Both the position numbers and the translations under genes were made by a program. The notes beneath the pieces were generated by a model. That model was not told the DNA's origin. It ran no database searches and saw only the letters and a program-made list of their open reading frames with translations. From contig NZ_CP069127.1 of assembly GCF_016811915.1 (NCBI RefSeq), positions 2,014,001 to 2,078,000 of the forward strand: DNA of 64,000 nt, written 5' to 3'. Positions 52,892 to 61,947 of the stretch are shown in pieces. The stretch is from Brevibacillus choshinensis. GTDB lineage: Bacteria; Bacillota; Bacilli; Brevibacillales; Brevibacillaceae. Every line of letters starts with the position of its first letter. The first letter of the stretch is position 1.

Positions 52892-54817
52892 TTAACCGAT
52901 ATGCTGGAGCGAATTCTTCTTCCGTCGAAGGTCGACATTCGGGCTCACATAGGGGTCAAATGTGTGTTTTTGCTCGATGAAGATCTGATGCCACAGCATG
53001 AAGACGAGGATCGTCCAGATTTTGCGGCTGTAATCCGCGTTGCCTTCCCGATGCTCATCCAGCATGTAGAGAACGTAGGCTTTGTTGATCAGATCGTCCA
53101 CTTTGGATTCGAAAACGATTTCCTTCGCCCATTTGTAGAACTCGTTCTTCAGCCAATGACGAGTCGGTACAGGGAAGCCCAGTTTCTTTCTCATCTTGAT
53201 TTCCGGCGGCAAGAAGTCCTTCATGGCCTCGCGCAGAACGTGCTTGGTCGTTCCGTTCGCAATTTTGTACTTCGTCGGGATGGTGGCGGCAAATTCAAAG
53301 ACTTTCAGGTCGATGAAAGGCACGCGCAGCTCCAGGGAATTGGCCATCGTCATTTTGTCAGCCTTCATCAGGATGTTGCCGCGCAGCCAGGTATGGATGT
53401 CCAAATACTGCATTTTGGTAACATCATCATACTGGGAAGCGCGCTTGTAAATTTCCTCTGTTACCGTGAATGGAGAAACATACGCGCTCGAGTTGGCGAT
53501 ATCTTCCATCACGACACGTTTTTTCAACTCTTCACTGAAGATCAATGCATTCCCGAAGAAACGCTCTTCCACTGTCTTCGAACCACGGATCAGGAAATTC
53601 TTCCCTTTGACTTGATCGGGCAGGCGTTCTGCCATGTACCCGATGGAATGACGCATCCAGCCAGGCATGCCAGAGAACATTTTCAAGGAATTCGGCTCCC
53701 GATAAATGTTGTAGCCGCCGAAAAATTCGTCCGCTCCTTCTCCGGAGAGAACGACGGTGACGTGCTCGCTCGCCATCTGTGCGACAAAGTAGAGCAGGAT
53801 CGCGGATGGATCCGCTACCGGTTCGTCTTGGTGCCAGATGAGGCGCGGCAGTTCGTTCATATATTGCTGGGCACTCACGACCATCTCGTGATGCTCGGAA
53901 CCCAAATATTGTGCAGTTCGCTTCGCAAAATCCAGCTCGCTGTAGCCTGGTATGTCAGAACCGACAGAAAAGGTTTTGACAGGCTCAAACGTGCGGAGCA
54001 TGCCGACGATACTGCTGGAATCAACCCCGCTGGAAAGGAACGCTCCGCGTGGCACCTCGCTCACACGGTGCTTGTCGACCGATTCGAGCAGGACGCTGCG
54101 GGTTCCTTCTACAAAGTAAGAGAGAGGCTTGCTCTCATCAGGGTTGAACTCGACATCCCAATAACGTTCCAGTTTGATCTGGTCGTTTTCGATGATAAAC
54201 GAGTGGGCAGGCGGTACGCGGTAGATCCCTCGGTACATGGTTTCCGGATCCGGTACGTACTGGAACGTCAGGTAGTGATAAAAGGCTTTGTGATTCACTT
54301 CCCGTTTCAGCCCCGGCATTTCAAGCAGGCTCTTGATTTCACTTGCCACCCCGATAGAATCGCCAGTCTCCACGTAGTAGAGTGGCTTGATACCAAAATG
54401 GTCACGCGCGCCAAAAAGCCGTTTTTTGCGAGAATCGTAGATGGTAAAACCGAACATTCCGCGAAGATGCTTGGGAGCGTCCGTTCCTACTTCCTCGTAG
54501 AGGTGCAGGATGGTTTCGATATCAGAATCGGTGTGGAAGACGTGACCGATGTCCTTTAACCATTGTTGCAATTCCTTATAGTTGTAGACTTCCCCATTCC
54601 CAATGATCCAGATGTCTCGGGTTTCATTAAACAGCGGTTGGTGTCCGCCTTCCACGTCAATGATGCTTAAACGACGAAAGCCCAGGGCGACGTTATCCTC
54701 TAGATGGAAACCATCGTCGTCTGGACCGCGGTGCAGAATGACACCGGTCATCGCGCTGATTGCTTCTTGCCCGACAGGTGTTTGCCGCTTGTTGTAGAGT
54801 GATACGATTCCACACAT
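52892..54817 (-). CDS. asnB: Asparagine synthetase (glutamine-hydrolysing)
   Basis: 641 residues. Cys2 of MCGIVSLY is the glutaminase nucleophile; RGPDDDG, FRRLSIID and GNGEVYNY complete the N-terminal amidotransferase. The synthetase half carries the ATP loop LSSGVDSSSI (about 260) and VVLSGEGADEFFGGY. It converts Asp, Gln and ATP to Asn. It resembles the AsnB/AsnO branch that also includes amidases of precursors in sporulation and antibiotic genes; here the product is probably asparagine. It lies between comEA and comEC and is transcribed away from comEC. Confidence 0.92.
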   Translation of the reverse strand: MCGIVSLYNKRQTPVGQEAISAMTGVILHRGPDDDGFHLEDNVALGFRRLSIIDVEGGHQPLFNETRDIWIIGNGEVYNYKELQQWLKDIGHVFHTDSDIETILHLYEEVGTDAPKHLRGMFGFTIYDSRKKRLFGARDHFGIKPLYYVETGDSIGVASEIKSLLEMPGLKREVNHKAFYHYLTFQYVPDPETMYRGIYRVPPAHSFIIENDQIKLERYWDVEFNPDESKPLSYFVEGTRSVLLESVDKHRVSEVPRGAFLSSGVDSSSIVGMLRTFEPVKTFSVGSDIPGYSELDFAKRTAQYLGSEHHEMVVSAQQYMNELPRLIWHQDEPVADPSAILLYFVAQMASEHVTVVLSGEGADEFFGGYNIYREPNSLKMFSGMPGWMRHSIGYMAERLPDQVKGKNFLIRGSKTVEERFFGNALIFSEELKKRVVMEDIANSSAYVSPFTVTEEIYKRASQYDDVTKMQYLDIHTWLRGNILMKADKMTMANSLELRVPFIDLKVFEFAATIPTKYKIANGTTKHVLREAMKDFLPPEIKMRKKLGFPVPTRHWLKNEFYKWAKEIVFESKVDDLINKAYVLYMLDEHREGNADYSRKIWTILVFMLWHQIFIEQKHTFDPYVSPNVDLRRKKNSLQHIG

Positions 54818-55017
54818 ATGAAATGACTCTTCCTCTCACTGGATTGCTCCTGCTAACTCTATCATGTATCGACAGTCAGCGCAATGACTCCGAATGCCTA
54901 CAATCCTCAGCCTGCATATGGCTGGCAAGCCTATCCATTCCTATTTTTGTCCCGGAGAACCAGGATATACTCGGGAATGCGAAAGAATGTTTCGACAAGA
55001 GGATCGGGGGAGTGTGC

Positions 55018-57402
55018 GTGACGTTGTACAGAGCCAGCATCTCAATGGTTGTCGGACTGATTTTGTCGTCCTATTTGCACCAGGCCTGGCTGCTGGCAGC
55101 GGGAGGAATCGGGCTGGCCGTTGCCTTGATCACCGCTATCCCCGTTCATCTGCGCAGGTGGATTCTGGCCTATACTTTCCTCTCTATTTTAACAGGTCTC
55201 TATTTTTATGGGTACGAGATTCTCCATCAATCCGTGCTAAAGCCTTATGCCGTTCAGGAGAGCAGCGTGTGGGTGCGCGGAACGATTGACTCGGCAGTGG
55301 TCCGAGATGGCGATGTCGCCCGGTTTCATCTCGACATGCAAGAATGGACATTGAGTGGTAATAAATGGAATAAACTAAGCCAAAGAGAGCGGATAGCCGT
55401 CCGCATCCTTTTGGATCACAAAGACGAAGCGGATCGCGTCGATACCTGGAAAAGAGGCAGCCAGTGGTCAGGGCGTATTCGGCTCTCTGTCCCCGCGGCA
55501 GCCCGCAATCCGCACGCGTTCGACTATTCGCGATATTTGCACTGGCAAGGGATACACGTAATTGGAGAAGGCTCCTACGGCACAGTCCGGATAGAGGAGC
55601 AAAGCAGCCTTTGGGCACCATTTCAAAGCTGGCAAACGGATGCGGCTGGCAGAATCGATTTGCTGTTTGATGATCCTGAGGCGGCAGGGTATATGAAGTC
55701 ATTGCTATTGGGCGTGGGGGAGGATGTGGACCCCGAGCTGCAGGAGATGTACGCGGATTTGGGACTGAGCCATGTCCTGGCTATTTCCGGATTGCATGTC
55801 ACGCTTGTCAGCAGCATGTTCATGTGGATCTTGGAACGAGCTGGGGTGGCCCGCAGGTGGGCATTGCTAGCCACGATCGGCATGCTCATCGGATATGTGC
55901 TTCTCGTCGGAGCGAGTGCCTCGGCAGTTCGTTCCGGGCTTATGGGGGGAGTCGGACTCGCCTGTCAAGTGTTGGGCAAAAGGGTCGATGGAAAAGACGT
56001 TTGGGCAGGCGCCCTCATCGTCATGCTGCTGGTCAATCCATATCTGCTGTGGCAGATCGGGTTTCAGCTTTCGTTTGCCGTCACCCTCGGTCTCATTCTT
56101 TTCGTACCGTTTAGCCAGCACATCTTCATTCGAATCCCCCTGTGGATCCGTACGCTGGTAGCGGTTACGCTGGCTGCTCAAGCCGTGTCCTTTCCGTTTC
56201 TGCTCTATCACTTTCATCAGTTTTCTATGCTTTCCTGGCTCGTCAACCTGGTCATAACGCCCATTCTGTCCCTGGTTGTTTTGCCGCTTGGGTATATCGC
56301 TCTCGTTGCGGGCATGCTTCATCCGTTTTTGGCAGGCTGGCCTGTACTGGTGTCAACCTATCTGTTAAAAACCCTGCATGAACCGTTGTTTGCCATGATT
56401 CGATGGAACCTTCCGTTTTCTCATTGGCCGCATCCAGATTGGTGGTGGATTTTGCTTTATGCTGGCTTCTTGTTCATGTTGCCCATTTTGTGGAAGATGG
56501 GGTATCATCGGCAAAGAGATGCAATCGTCTATTTGGCCTTGTTTATCGGGTTCATTGTACTGGCCAGGCAGCCCTTCTCGGGATATCAGGAAGTGAGGAT
56601 TACCTTCCTTGATATCGGTCAGGGGGATTCAATCGTTGTCGAAGTTACCGATAAGAAGGTATACTTAATTGATGCAGGTGGGACTTTTCGCTTCCCTGCT
56701 CGCGAAGCATGGAGGGAAAGACGTGATCCTTTTGAAGTGGGAAAGGATATCGTACTCCCTTTTTTGAGAGCGAGGGGAATTGAGAGGATTGACCGAGTCG
56801 TCATGACGCACGGCGATCTGGATCACATTGGCGGAATGGCTGCACTCGTGCCCCGATTTTCTTTTGGCGAGGTTCTAGTGAATGGGGCACCACCTGAGGG
56901 AATAGAGAGAGACATTATACGGCAGTTTCAACAAAAGGGAGTTCCGATTTTGACGGGAAGCCCCGGGCAGACGTGGTCGGATGCCCCGGGAGTGAATTGG
57001 AAATGGGTCGAACCGGGACAAACATCATCAGCTTCCGGTAACGAAGCCTCCATCGTGCTGCAGCTCACCGCGTACGGGAAAACGGTGTTGTTCACCGGCG
57101 ACATCGAGAGTGACGGGGAGAGTCGAGTAGTACAGGGCGGTTTGCCAGAGGTGGATGTATTAAAAGTAGCACACCACGGCAGCAATACATCTAGCTCAGA
57201 TGCTTTTTTGGCTGCCATACGCCCCAAAACCGCTGTAATTTCTGTGGGGACAAACAATCGCTATGGACATCCATCGGCAGAAGCTATGCAACGATTAAAA
57301 AAATCAGGCTCCAAGGTGTACAGAACCGACAGGCATGGCGCTGTGACGCTGATCATTACGCCTGAGGGGATGGTTTGGCAGACCCAAGGATCAAATACAT
57401 AA
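55018..57402 (+). CDS. comEC: ComEC/Rec2 DNA-internalisation protein
   Basis: About 794 residues from a GTG with GGGGGAG upstream (the frame is open earlier but without family similarity). N-terminal membrane helices, an OB-like external domain, the Competence domain (AISGLHVTLVSS, then VGASASAVRSGLMGG), and a C-terminal MBL domain (FLDIGQGDSIVVEV, THGDLDHIGGM, VLFTGDIE, AHHGSNTSSS) that may degrade one DNA strand. It forms the channel for single-stranded DNA. comEB and comEA are not upstream as in B. subtilis. Confidence 0.92.
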   Translation: MTLYRASISMVVGLILSSYLHQAWLLAAGGIGLAVALITAIPVHLRRWILAYTFLSILTGLYFYGYEILHQSVLKPYAVQESSVWVRGTIDSAVVRDGDVARFHLDMQEWTLSGNKWNKLSQRERIAVRILLDHKDEADRVDTWKRGSQWSGRIRLSVPAAARNPHAFDYSRYLHWQGIHVIGEGSYGTVRIEEQSSLWAPFQSWQTDAAGRIDLLFDDPEAAGYMKSLLLGVGEDVDPELQEMYADLGLSHVLAISGLHVTLVSSMFMWILERAGVARRWALLATIGMLIGYVLLVGASASAVRSGLMGGVGLACQVLGKRVDGKDVWAGALIVMLLVNPYLLWQIGFQLSFAVTLGLILFVPFSQHIFIRIPLWIRTLVAVTLAAQAVSFPFLLYHFHQFSMLSWLVNLVITPILSLVVLPLGYIALVAGMLHPFLAGWPVLVSTYLLKTLHEPLFAMIRWNLPFSHWPHPDWWWILLYAGFLFMLPILWKMGYHRQRDAIVYLALFIGFIVLARQPFSGYQEVRITFLDIGQGDSIVVEVTDKKVYLIDAGGTFRFPAREAWRERRDPFEVGKDIVLPFLRARGIERIDRVVMTHGDLDHIGGMAALVPRFSFGEVLVNGAPPEGIERDIIRQFQQKGVPILTGSPGQTWSDAPGVNWKWVEPGQTSSASGNEASIVLQLTAYGKTVLFTGDIESDGESRVVQGGLPEVDVLKVAHHGSNTSSSDAFLAAIRPKTAVISVGTNNRYGHPSAEAMQRLKKSGSKVYRTDRHGAVTLIITPEGMVWQTQGSNT

Positions 57403-57408
57403 TGTGGT

Positions 57409-57437
57409 TGCAACCTTTTCTTTGAACGATCCGTCTG
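57409..57437 (+). promoter_or_regulatory. ECF-type autoregulatory promoter
   Basis: TGCAACCTTTT at the -35, 17 bases from AAC to CGTCTG at the -10 (57432-57437), starting 7 bases after the comEC stop. This is the typical form of promoters read by extracytoplasmic function sigma factors. Confidence 0.65.
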
Positions 57438-57455
57438 TAGGGGGGAGAGGAGAAT

Positions 57456-58001
57456 ATGCAGGAAGCGGAACTGATCAGGAAAGCGCAGTCCGGGGATCAT
57501 GATGCGCTCGTCGATCTGCTCCGATCCATTGAGACCTCCGTTTACCGCAGCGCTTACTATATTCTTGGGAACGAACAGGACGCTCTCGATGCTGCCCAGG
57601 AAGTGCTTATTCGTGTCTACCGAAAATTAGATACCTATCAGGAAAAGGCGAAGTTTTCCACCTGGGTTCAACGAATCGTCAGCAACGTTTGCATGGATAA
57701 ATTCCGAGCGAAGAAGGAAACGGTCTCAATAGACGAGCATGAGCTGATAATCCCTGATCGAAACAACGTAGAAGATGAAATCCTTCTCACTGGATTGTCA
57801 AATGACATTCAGGAAGCCATCGGAAAATTGCCAAGGCAATATCGGATGGTCGTAGTACTCCGCTATCTGGAGGACTTATCCTACCAGGAAATTGCGGAAG
57901 CTTTAGATTTGCCGCTTAACACAGTAAAGTCGTATTTGTTCCGGGCTAGACAACAATTGCAGGAACTTCTGTACGACTACCAGAAAGGGGGAATCGGTTG
58001 A
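57456..58001 (+). CDS. ECF-family RNA polymerase sigma factor
   Basis: 181 residues, sigma-70 regions 2 (NEQDALDAAQEVLIRVYRKLDTYQ, given in part; FSTWVQRIVSNVCMD) and 4 (LSYQEIAEALDLPLNTVKSYLFRARQQLQ, in part). It resembles SigW/RsiW-type ECF factors. Its promoter is of ECF type, so it likely activates itself. The anti-sigma gene overlaps it by one base (TGATG). Confidence 0.92.
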   Translation: MQEAELIRKAQSGDHDALVDLLRSIETSVYRSAYYILGNEQDALDAAQEVLIRVYRKLDTYQEKAKFSTWVQRIVSNVCMDKFRAKKETVSIDEHELIIPDRNNVEDEILLTGLSNDIQEAIGKLPRQYRMVVVLRYLEDLSYQEIAEALDLPLNTVKSYLFRARQQLQELLYDYQKGGIG

Positions 58002-58873
58002 TGACAAACGAGGAAATTTGGGAATGGATGCAGCGCGATCTGGATGGCGATCTTTCTCCCACAGAACAAGACGCGCTATACATGATCCTTCGCAAAGATT
58101 CTGACCTGCAACTGAAGTACAACCGACTGAAAAATGTTTCAGAGCAGCTGGAAAAGCTGCCCCCTGTCGTACCATCATTCAGCATCGTGGATTCCATTCT
58201 GCCGAGACTGGAATCAGCAGCGGCCGTTCCCGCCGCAGCATTTGCGCTGAATGAAGAAAACCTGCCCACTCTGGAAGTTAAGCGCAACGTGTCTTCGCCG
58301 TCGGAAACGAAAAAGTGGAAGCGGATGAAAGTGTGGTTGGCCAGTATCGGTAGCACCGCAGTGGCTGCCTGCCTTCTGATTGGAATTTTGTTTACAGGTA
58401 GTGATGGCAAGAAGTCCGAGCTAGACGCGTATCAGCAGGGGGCGGAAACCGTCACACCGGCAGAGGAGAAACCCGCAGTAGTGGGACCGCCTGCTCCAAC
58501 TCCCAGCACTAATCCATCTACATCGAATCCACCGGAGGGGGAAAAACAGGCGACGCAATCTTCTTCGCCTGACAAAAAGCAGACTGTAAAGAAAGTCTCC
58601 AAGCCAAATAACAATCATTCCGTCAAGAAGCCGGATACGAAACCGCCAGCCACCAATCCTGCAGTCTCGCCAAAACCTATAGTGAAGGACCCAAAGCCAC
58701 CGGCGTTCCCATTCGGCTTAGAGGAGAAATCGGACGAGGACGAAAAGAACAAAGCTCGCGACAAAGAGAGTGGCGACGCGGACAGGGACAAGAGCAAGAG
58801 CAAGGAGAAAGACAAAGGCAACAGCAATAAGAAAGACAAAAAAGAAAAAGAAGATGAGAACGACGAAGACTAA
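58001..58873 (+). CDS. Membrane anti-sigma factor with a charged extracellular tail
   Basis: 290 residues. A short cytosolic part (about 1-110) starts with the EEIWEWMQRDLDGDLSPTE pattern common to anti-sigmas but lacks the His-Cys-Cys zinc motif. One membrane helix at about 111-132. The outside part is first Pro/Ser/Thr-rich, then (about 240-290) almost purely Lys/Asp/Glu (for example SKEKDKGNSNKKDKK). It is expected to hold the sigma factor until proteolysed. The acidic-basic tail might sense envelope ions or polymers; this is inference. Confidence 0.82.
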   Translation: MTNEEIWEWMQRDLDGDLSPTEQDALYMILRKDSDLQLKYNRLKNVSEQLEKLPPVVPSFSIVDSILPRLESAAAVPAAAFALNEENLPTLEVKRNVSSPSETKKWKRMKVWLASIGSTAVAACLLIGILFTGSDGKKSELDAYQQGAETVTPAEEKPAVVGPPAPTPSTNPSTSNPPEGEKQATQSSSPDKKQTVKKVSKPNNNHSVKKPDTKPPATNPAVSPKPIVKDPKPPAFPFGLEEKSDEDEKNKARDKESGDADRDKSKSKEKDKGNSNKKDKKEKEDENDED

Positions 58874-59036
58874 TGTGAAATTTGCGGAGAGATAAAATGC
58901 GGAAATCACATGTGGACCGGCACCGAACAGGGGAGTCTTGCGTATCCTACATTATCAAGCACCCCCTGCTTACCGTTTGGGGAGGAGGAATCCCGGGGCT
59001 TTTCCCTAAACGTTTACATAGAGGTGCCAACAGTTA

Positions 59037-59071
59037 GAAAAACCGCTTACCATTATGGGAGCGGTTTTTTT
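59037..59071 (+). terminator. Intrinsic terminator
   Basis: AACCGCT and AGCGGTT arms flanked by A and T runs. Confidence 0.75.
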
Positions 59072-59107
59072 CTTGCGGATCGGAGCTTTACGGCTGCACC
59101 AAAAAGC

Positions 59108-59131
59108 TGGACGCAGCCAAGTTTTCTAATT
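59108..59131. repeat. Dispersed intergenic repeat, copy 2
   Basis: CGCAGCCAAGTTTTCTAA, the exact reverse complement of an 18-base block in copy 1 near 14.7 kb; similarity continues for about 30 bases with few changes. Confidence 0.5.
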
Positions 59132-59136
59132 TGTAT

Positions 59137-59144
59137 GCTATAAT
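59137..59144 (+). promoter_or_regulatory. Extended -10 promoter of holA
   Basis: TG-C-TATAAT (the TGnTATAAT form) with no good -35; 38 bases before the start codon. Confidence 0.55.
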
Positions 59145-59181
59145 AGCGCAGGACAAGCAAGGAAAGGAAGGGGAGAGCTCC

Positions 59182-60222
59182 ATGCCATTGGTATCGGCTA
59201 TTCGGGAAATACGACAAAAGCATTTTTCTCCCGTCTACGTGCTGCACGGTCCGGAGTCCTTTCTGGCAGAAGAGTTTCTGTCATTGGCGCGGCGAGAGAT
59301 GATCGACCCGGATTTCAGTGATCTGAATGTGAGCGTATACGATTGCACGGAAACAAGTCTCGGTGACATCCTGCAGGACGCCGAAACGCTGCCCTTTATG
59401 GGCGAGCATCGCCTGGTCATCGCGAGGCAAGCGTATTTTTTGACAGGAAGCAAGCCTCCATCGAAAGTGGAGAGCGACCCTGACGCATTGCTCGGCTATT
59501 TGCAGAATCCCCCTGCCTATACGACCCTCATTTTACATACAGATGCCGAGAAGCTGGATGAGCGGAAGAAGCTGGTCAAAACGCTGCAGCAAAAGGCAAA
59601 AGTCATTCCGTTCTCCCTGCTGCGGGATGCTGACCTGTATGCATGGGTAGAAAGGCAGGCGGATAAATTCCAGGCGTCTATTGACCGGCCGCAGGCAATG
59701 AAGCTGGTGGAGCGGGTCGGAAGCGAGCTTAGGCTTTTGGACAAAGAAGTGGAGAAGCTTGCGCTGTATGTAGGAAACGGTGGCAAGATAACGGATCAGG
59801 TGATCGAGGATTTATGCGCAAGGACGCTGGAGCAGGATGTCTTTGCACTGATTGAGCAGGTCGCATCCGGAAGGCTCGACAGGGCGCTTCGCATGCTTTA
59901 CGACTGCATGAAGACGGGAGAGGAGCCGATCAAGCTGCTGTCCCTGTTTGCGAGGCAATTTCGCATGCTGCTGCAGGTGAGACAGCTCGCACCACGCGGC
60001 TATTCGCAGCAGCAAATCGCAGGGATGATCAAAATGCACCCGTACGCAGTGAAAAAAGCGATGGAGCAGGCGCGCCACTTCTCGGAGGATTCTTTGAAAA
60101 AGCTGCTGCTCATTTTGGCGGAAGAGGATTTTCGGATGAAGTCAGGGCAAGTGGACAAGCGCTTGGCGTTGGAGCTGTTTATCACGCGAGCCCACGAAGC
60201 GCGGAATCGCACCGCCGGATAA
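59182..60222 (+). CDS. holA: DNA polymerase III delta subunit
   Basis: 346 residues of the HolA/YqeN family. VYVLHGPESFLAEEFL (about 18-33), then the AAA+-like fold without a Walker A motif, and the C-terminal helical collar (LLSLFARQFRMLLQV, LALELFITRAHE). It opens the beta clamp for loading. AAGGAAGGGGAG precedes the ATG at 59182. Convergent with rpsT. Confidence 0.92.
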   Translation: MPLVSAIREIRQKHFSPVYVLHGPESFLAEEFLSLARREMIDPDFSDLNVSVYDCTETSLGDILQDAETLPFMGEHRLVIARQAYFLTGSKPPSKVESDPDALLGYLQNPPAYTTLILHTDAEKLDERKKLVKTLQQKAKVIPFSLLRDADLYAWVERQADKFQASIDRPQAMKLVERVGSELRLLDKEVEKLALYVGNGGKITDQVIEDLCARTLEQDVFALIEQVASGRLDRALRMLYDCMKTGEEPIKLLSLFARQFRMLLQVRQLAPRGYSQQQIAGMIKMHPYAVKKAMEQARHFSEDSLKKLLLILAEEDFRMKSGQVDKRLALELFITRAHEARNRTAG

Positions 60223-60227
60223 AAAAG

Positions 60228-60262
60228 AAAAAGCCCCGTGAACGATGTTCGCGGGGTTTTTT
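60228..60262. terminator. Bidirectional terminator between holA and rpsT
   Basis: AAGCCCCG/CGGGGTTT arms with inner GAAC/GTTC, flanked by A and T runs. Confidence 0.85.
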
Positions 60263-60276
60263 CTGCAAGTGGTCTC

Positions 60277-60552
60277 TTACGCTACAGGAGCGCTCAGAAC
60301 GTTAAGCTTTTTCATCAAACGAGACTTTTGACGGTTTGCTGCGTTTTTATGAATGAGACCTTTCGAAGCGGCCTTGTCCAGCTTTTTCACAGCCACCAGA
60401 AGAGTGGATTTCGCCAATGCTACATCGGAAGCGGCGACAGCTTTCTCAAAGTTCTTCAGGGAAGTGCGCAGATCAGACTTTTGAGAAGCACGGTGTGCGC
60501 GTCGCTTTTCAATGGTTTTGGTGCGCTTAATCGCGGATTTAATGTTTGGCAT
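60277..60552 (-). CDS. rpsT: 30S ribosomal protein S20
   Basis: 91 residues, very basic, [20 protein letters not shown] start and [19 protein letters not shown] typical of bS20. AAGGAGGTGA precedes the ATG. The sigma-A promoter is at 60603-60631 on the minus strand. Confidence 0.97.
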   Translation of the reverse strand: MPNIKSAIKRTKTIEKRRAHRASQKSDLRTSLKNFEKAVAASDVALAKSTLLVAVKKLDKAASKGLIHKNAANRQKSRLMKKLNVLSAPVA

Positions 60553-60602
60553 GTGTGTCACCTCCTTAGACGACCATAGACATACAGTCATACAACAAAG
60601 TA

Positions 60603-60631
60603 ATTCTAGCATGGGCTGTATCCATTTGCAA
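60603..60631 (-). promoter_or_regulatory. Sigma-A promoter of rpsT
   Basis: Minus strand: TTGCAA, 17 bases, TAGAAT. Confidence 0.7.
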
Positions 60632-60702
60632 GAAAGGATTCGGAATAAAAATGAAGGATTCAAGCAACCTAGTAGCAGGAACAAAATGGAGAAGGGAGCA
60701 AA

Positions 60703-61809
60703 ATGACCTTGGAACATAATATCGACCTGTCAGGATACTCGATTCGCACCGATCTTGCCGTGGAGGCCCATGAGTTAGCGCAGCAGGAAAATGAGAGCAA
60801 TATTCCCGGCGTATGGCTTCAGGCTGACGATGAAGAAGCCAATATAAAGGTCACCCGCCTTCACGTCCAGAATGAGGAGGCAGGCAGGGCAATCGGAAAG
60901 CTGCCTGGCCACTACATTACCATTGAGGTTCCCAAGCTGCGCGACAATGATACCTCTATTGAAGAGCAGGTAACGAAACGTTTTGCACTGGAATTCGCCA
61001 GTTTTCTGATGAAGCTGGGAATTACCGAGGATAAAAAGGCGCTCGTCGTCGGCCTGGGCAACTGGAATGTGACGCCGGATGCGCTCGGGCCGATGGTGGT
61101 GGAAAATTTATTGGTCACCCGGCACCTATACAAGCTGGCGCCGGATACGGTGGGAGAAGGCTATCGGGAAGTAAGTGCGCTCTCGCCGGGAGTCCTCGGG
61201 ATTACAGGGATTGAAACGAGTGAGATCGTGTTTGGCGTGGTGGAAAAAAGCAAGCCGGATTTTGTCATCTGCATTGATGCACTCGCTTCACGGGCATTGC
61301 ATCGCGTAAACACCACCATTCAAATATCGGATACTGGAATTCATCCCGGCTCAGGTGTCGGCAACAAGCGCAAAGCCATCGATAAGGAAACATTGGGCAT
61401 TCCCGTGATTGCGATTGGCGTTCCGACCGTCGTTTTCGCATCGACCATCGTCAATGACGCCATCACCTATCTGCTCGGCCACTTCGGGCAATCCATGGCG
61501 GAGAGCAAGCGTGCTTTCAACAAGCTCACCATGAGCACCCTGCCAGAGCGCAAGGAGCCGTACACCGAGGTGGATCTCCCAGACCTTGAGTCGCGCAAGA
61601 CGTTCATGGGTCTGGTAGGCTCGCTGCCGGAAGAAGAAAAGCGGCAGCTGATTCACGAGGTTCTAAGGCCGCTTGGGCAGGATCTGGTGGTCACTCCCAA
61701 AGAGGTGGATGACTTCATGGAAGGGATCTCCAATGTGATCGCGACAGGTTTGAATCGCGCTCTGCACAGTGCTGTAAATGAGGAGAACAGCGGCGCCTAC
61801 ACGCACTAA
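60703..61809 (+). CDS. gpr: Germination protease (GPR)
   Basis: 368 residues. [17 protein letters not shown] and [21 protein letters not shown] (in part) are family blocks. It is made as a zymogen in the forespore and degrades small acid-soluble proteins at germination. GGAGAAGGGAG precedes the ATG. A sigma-G promoter is expected but no clear box was found. Confidence 0.95.
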   Translation: MTLEHNIDLSGYSIRTDLAVEAHELAQQENESNIPGVWLQADDEEANIKVTRLHVQNEEAGRAIGKLPGHYITIEVPKLRDNDTSIEEQVTKRFALEFASFLMKLGITEDKKALVVGLGNWNVTPDALGPMVVENLLVTRHLYKLAPDTVGEGYREVSALSPGVLGITGIETSEIVFGVVEKSKPDFVICIDALASRALHRVNTTIQISDTGIHPGSGVGNKRKAIDKETLGIPVIAIGVPTVVFASTIVNDAITYLLGHFGQSMAESKRAFNKLTMSTLPERKEPYTEVDLPDLESRKTFMGLVGSLPEEEKRQLIHEVLRPLGQDLVVTPKEVDDFMEGISNVIATGLNRALHSAVNEENSGAYTH

Positions 61810-61947
61810 CTAGCGGTGGAAAAGGCCCTCTCACTGAATTGAGAGAAATGCTAGGAATGGGGTTCTATCGTCTCTATGAGGCTCATAAGCTAAAGCATAG
61901 ACAAGCGGGACACCCGCTACAATGCCACAGCATGAGGAGTGAGACAG

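Larger units (their letters stand above)
58874..59181. other. 308-base intergenic region
   Basis: Contains the anti-sigma terminator (59037-59071), repeat copy 2 (59108-59131), and the holA promoter; no gene visible. Confidence 0.5.

Noticed and set aside
52853..54559. Long open frame antisense to asnB
   Set aside because: Lies wholly opposite a clear asparagine synthetase and shows no protein motif.
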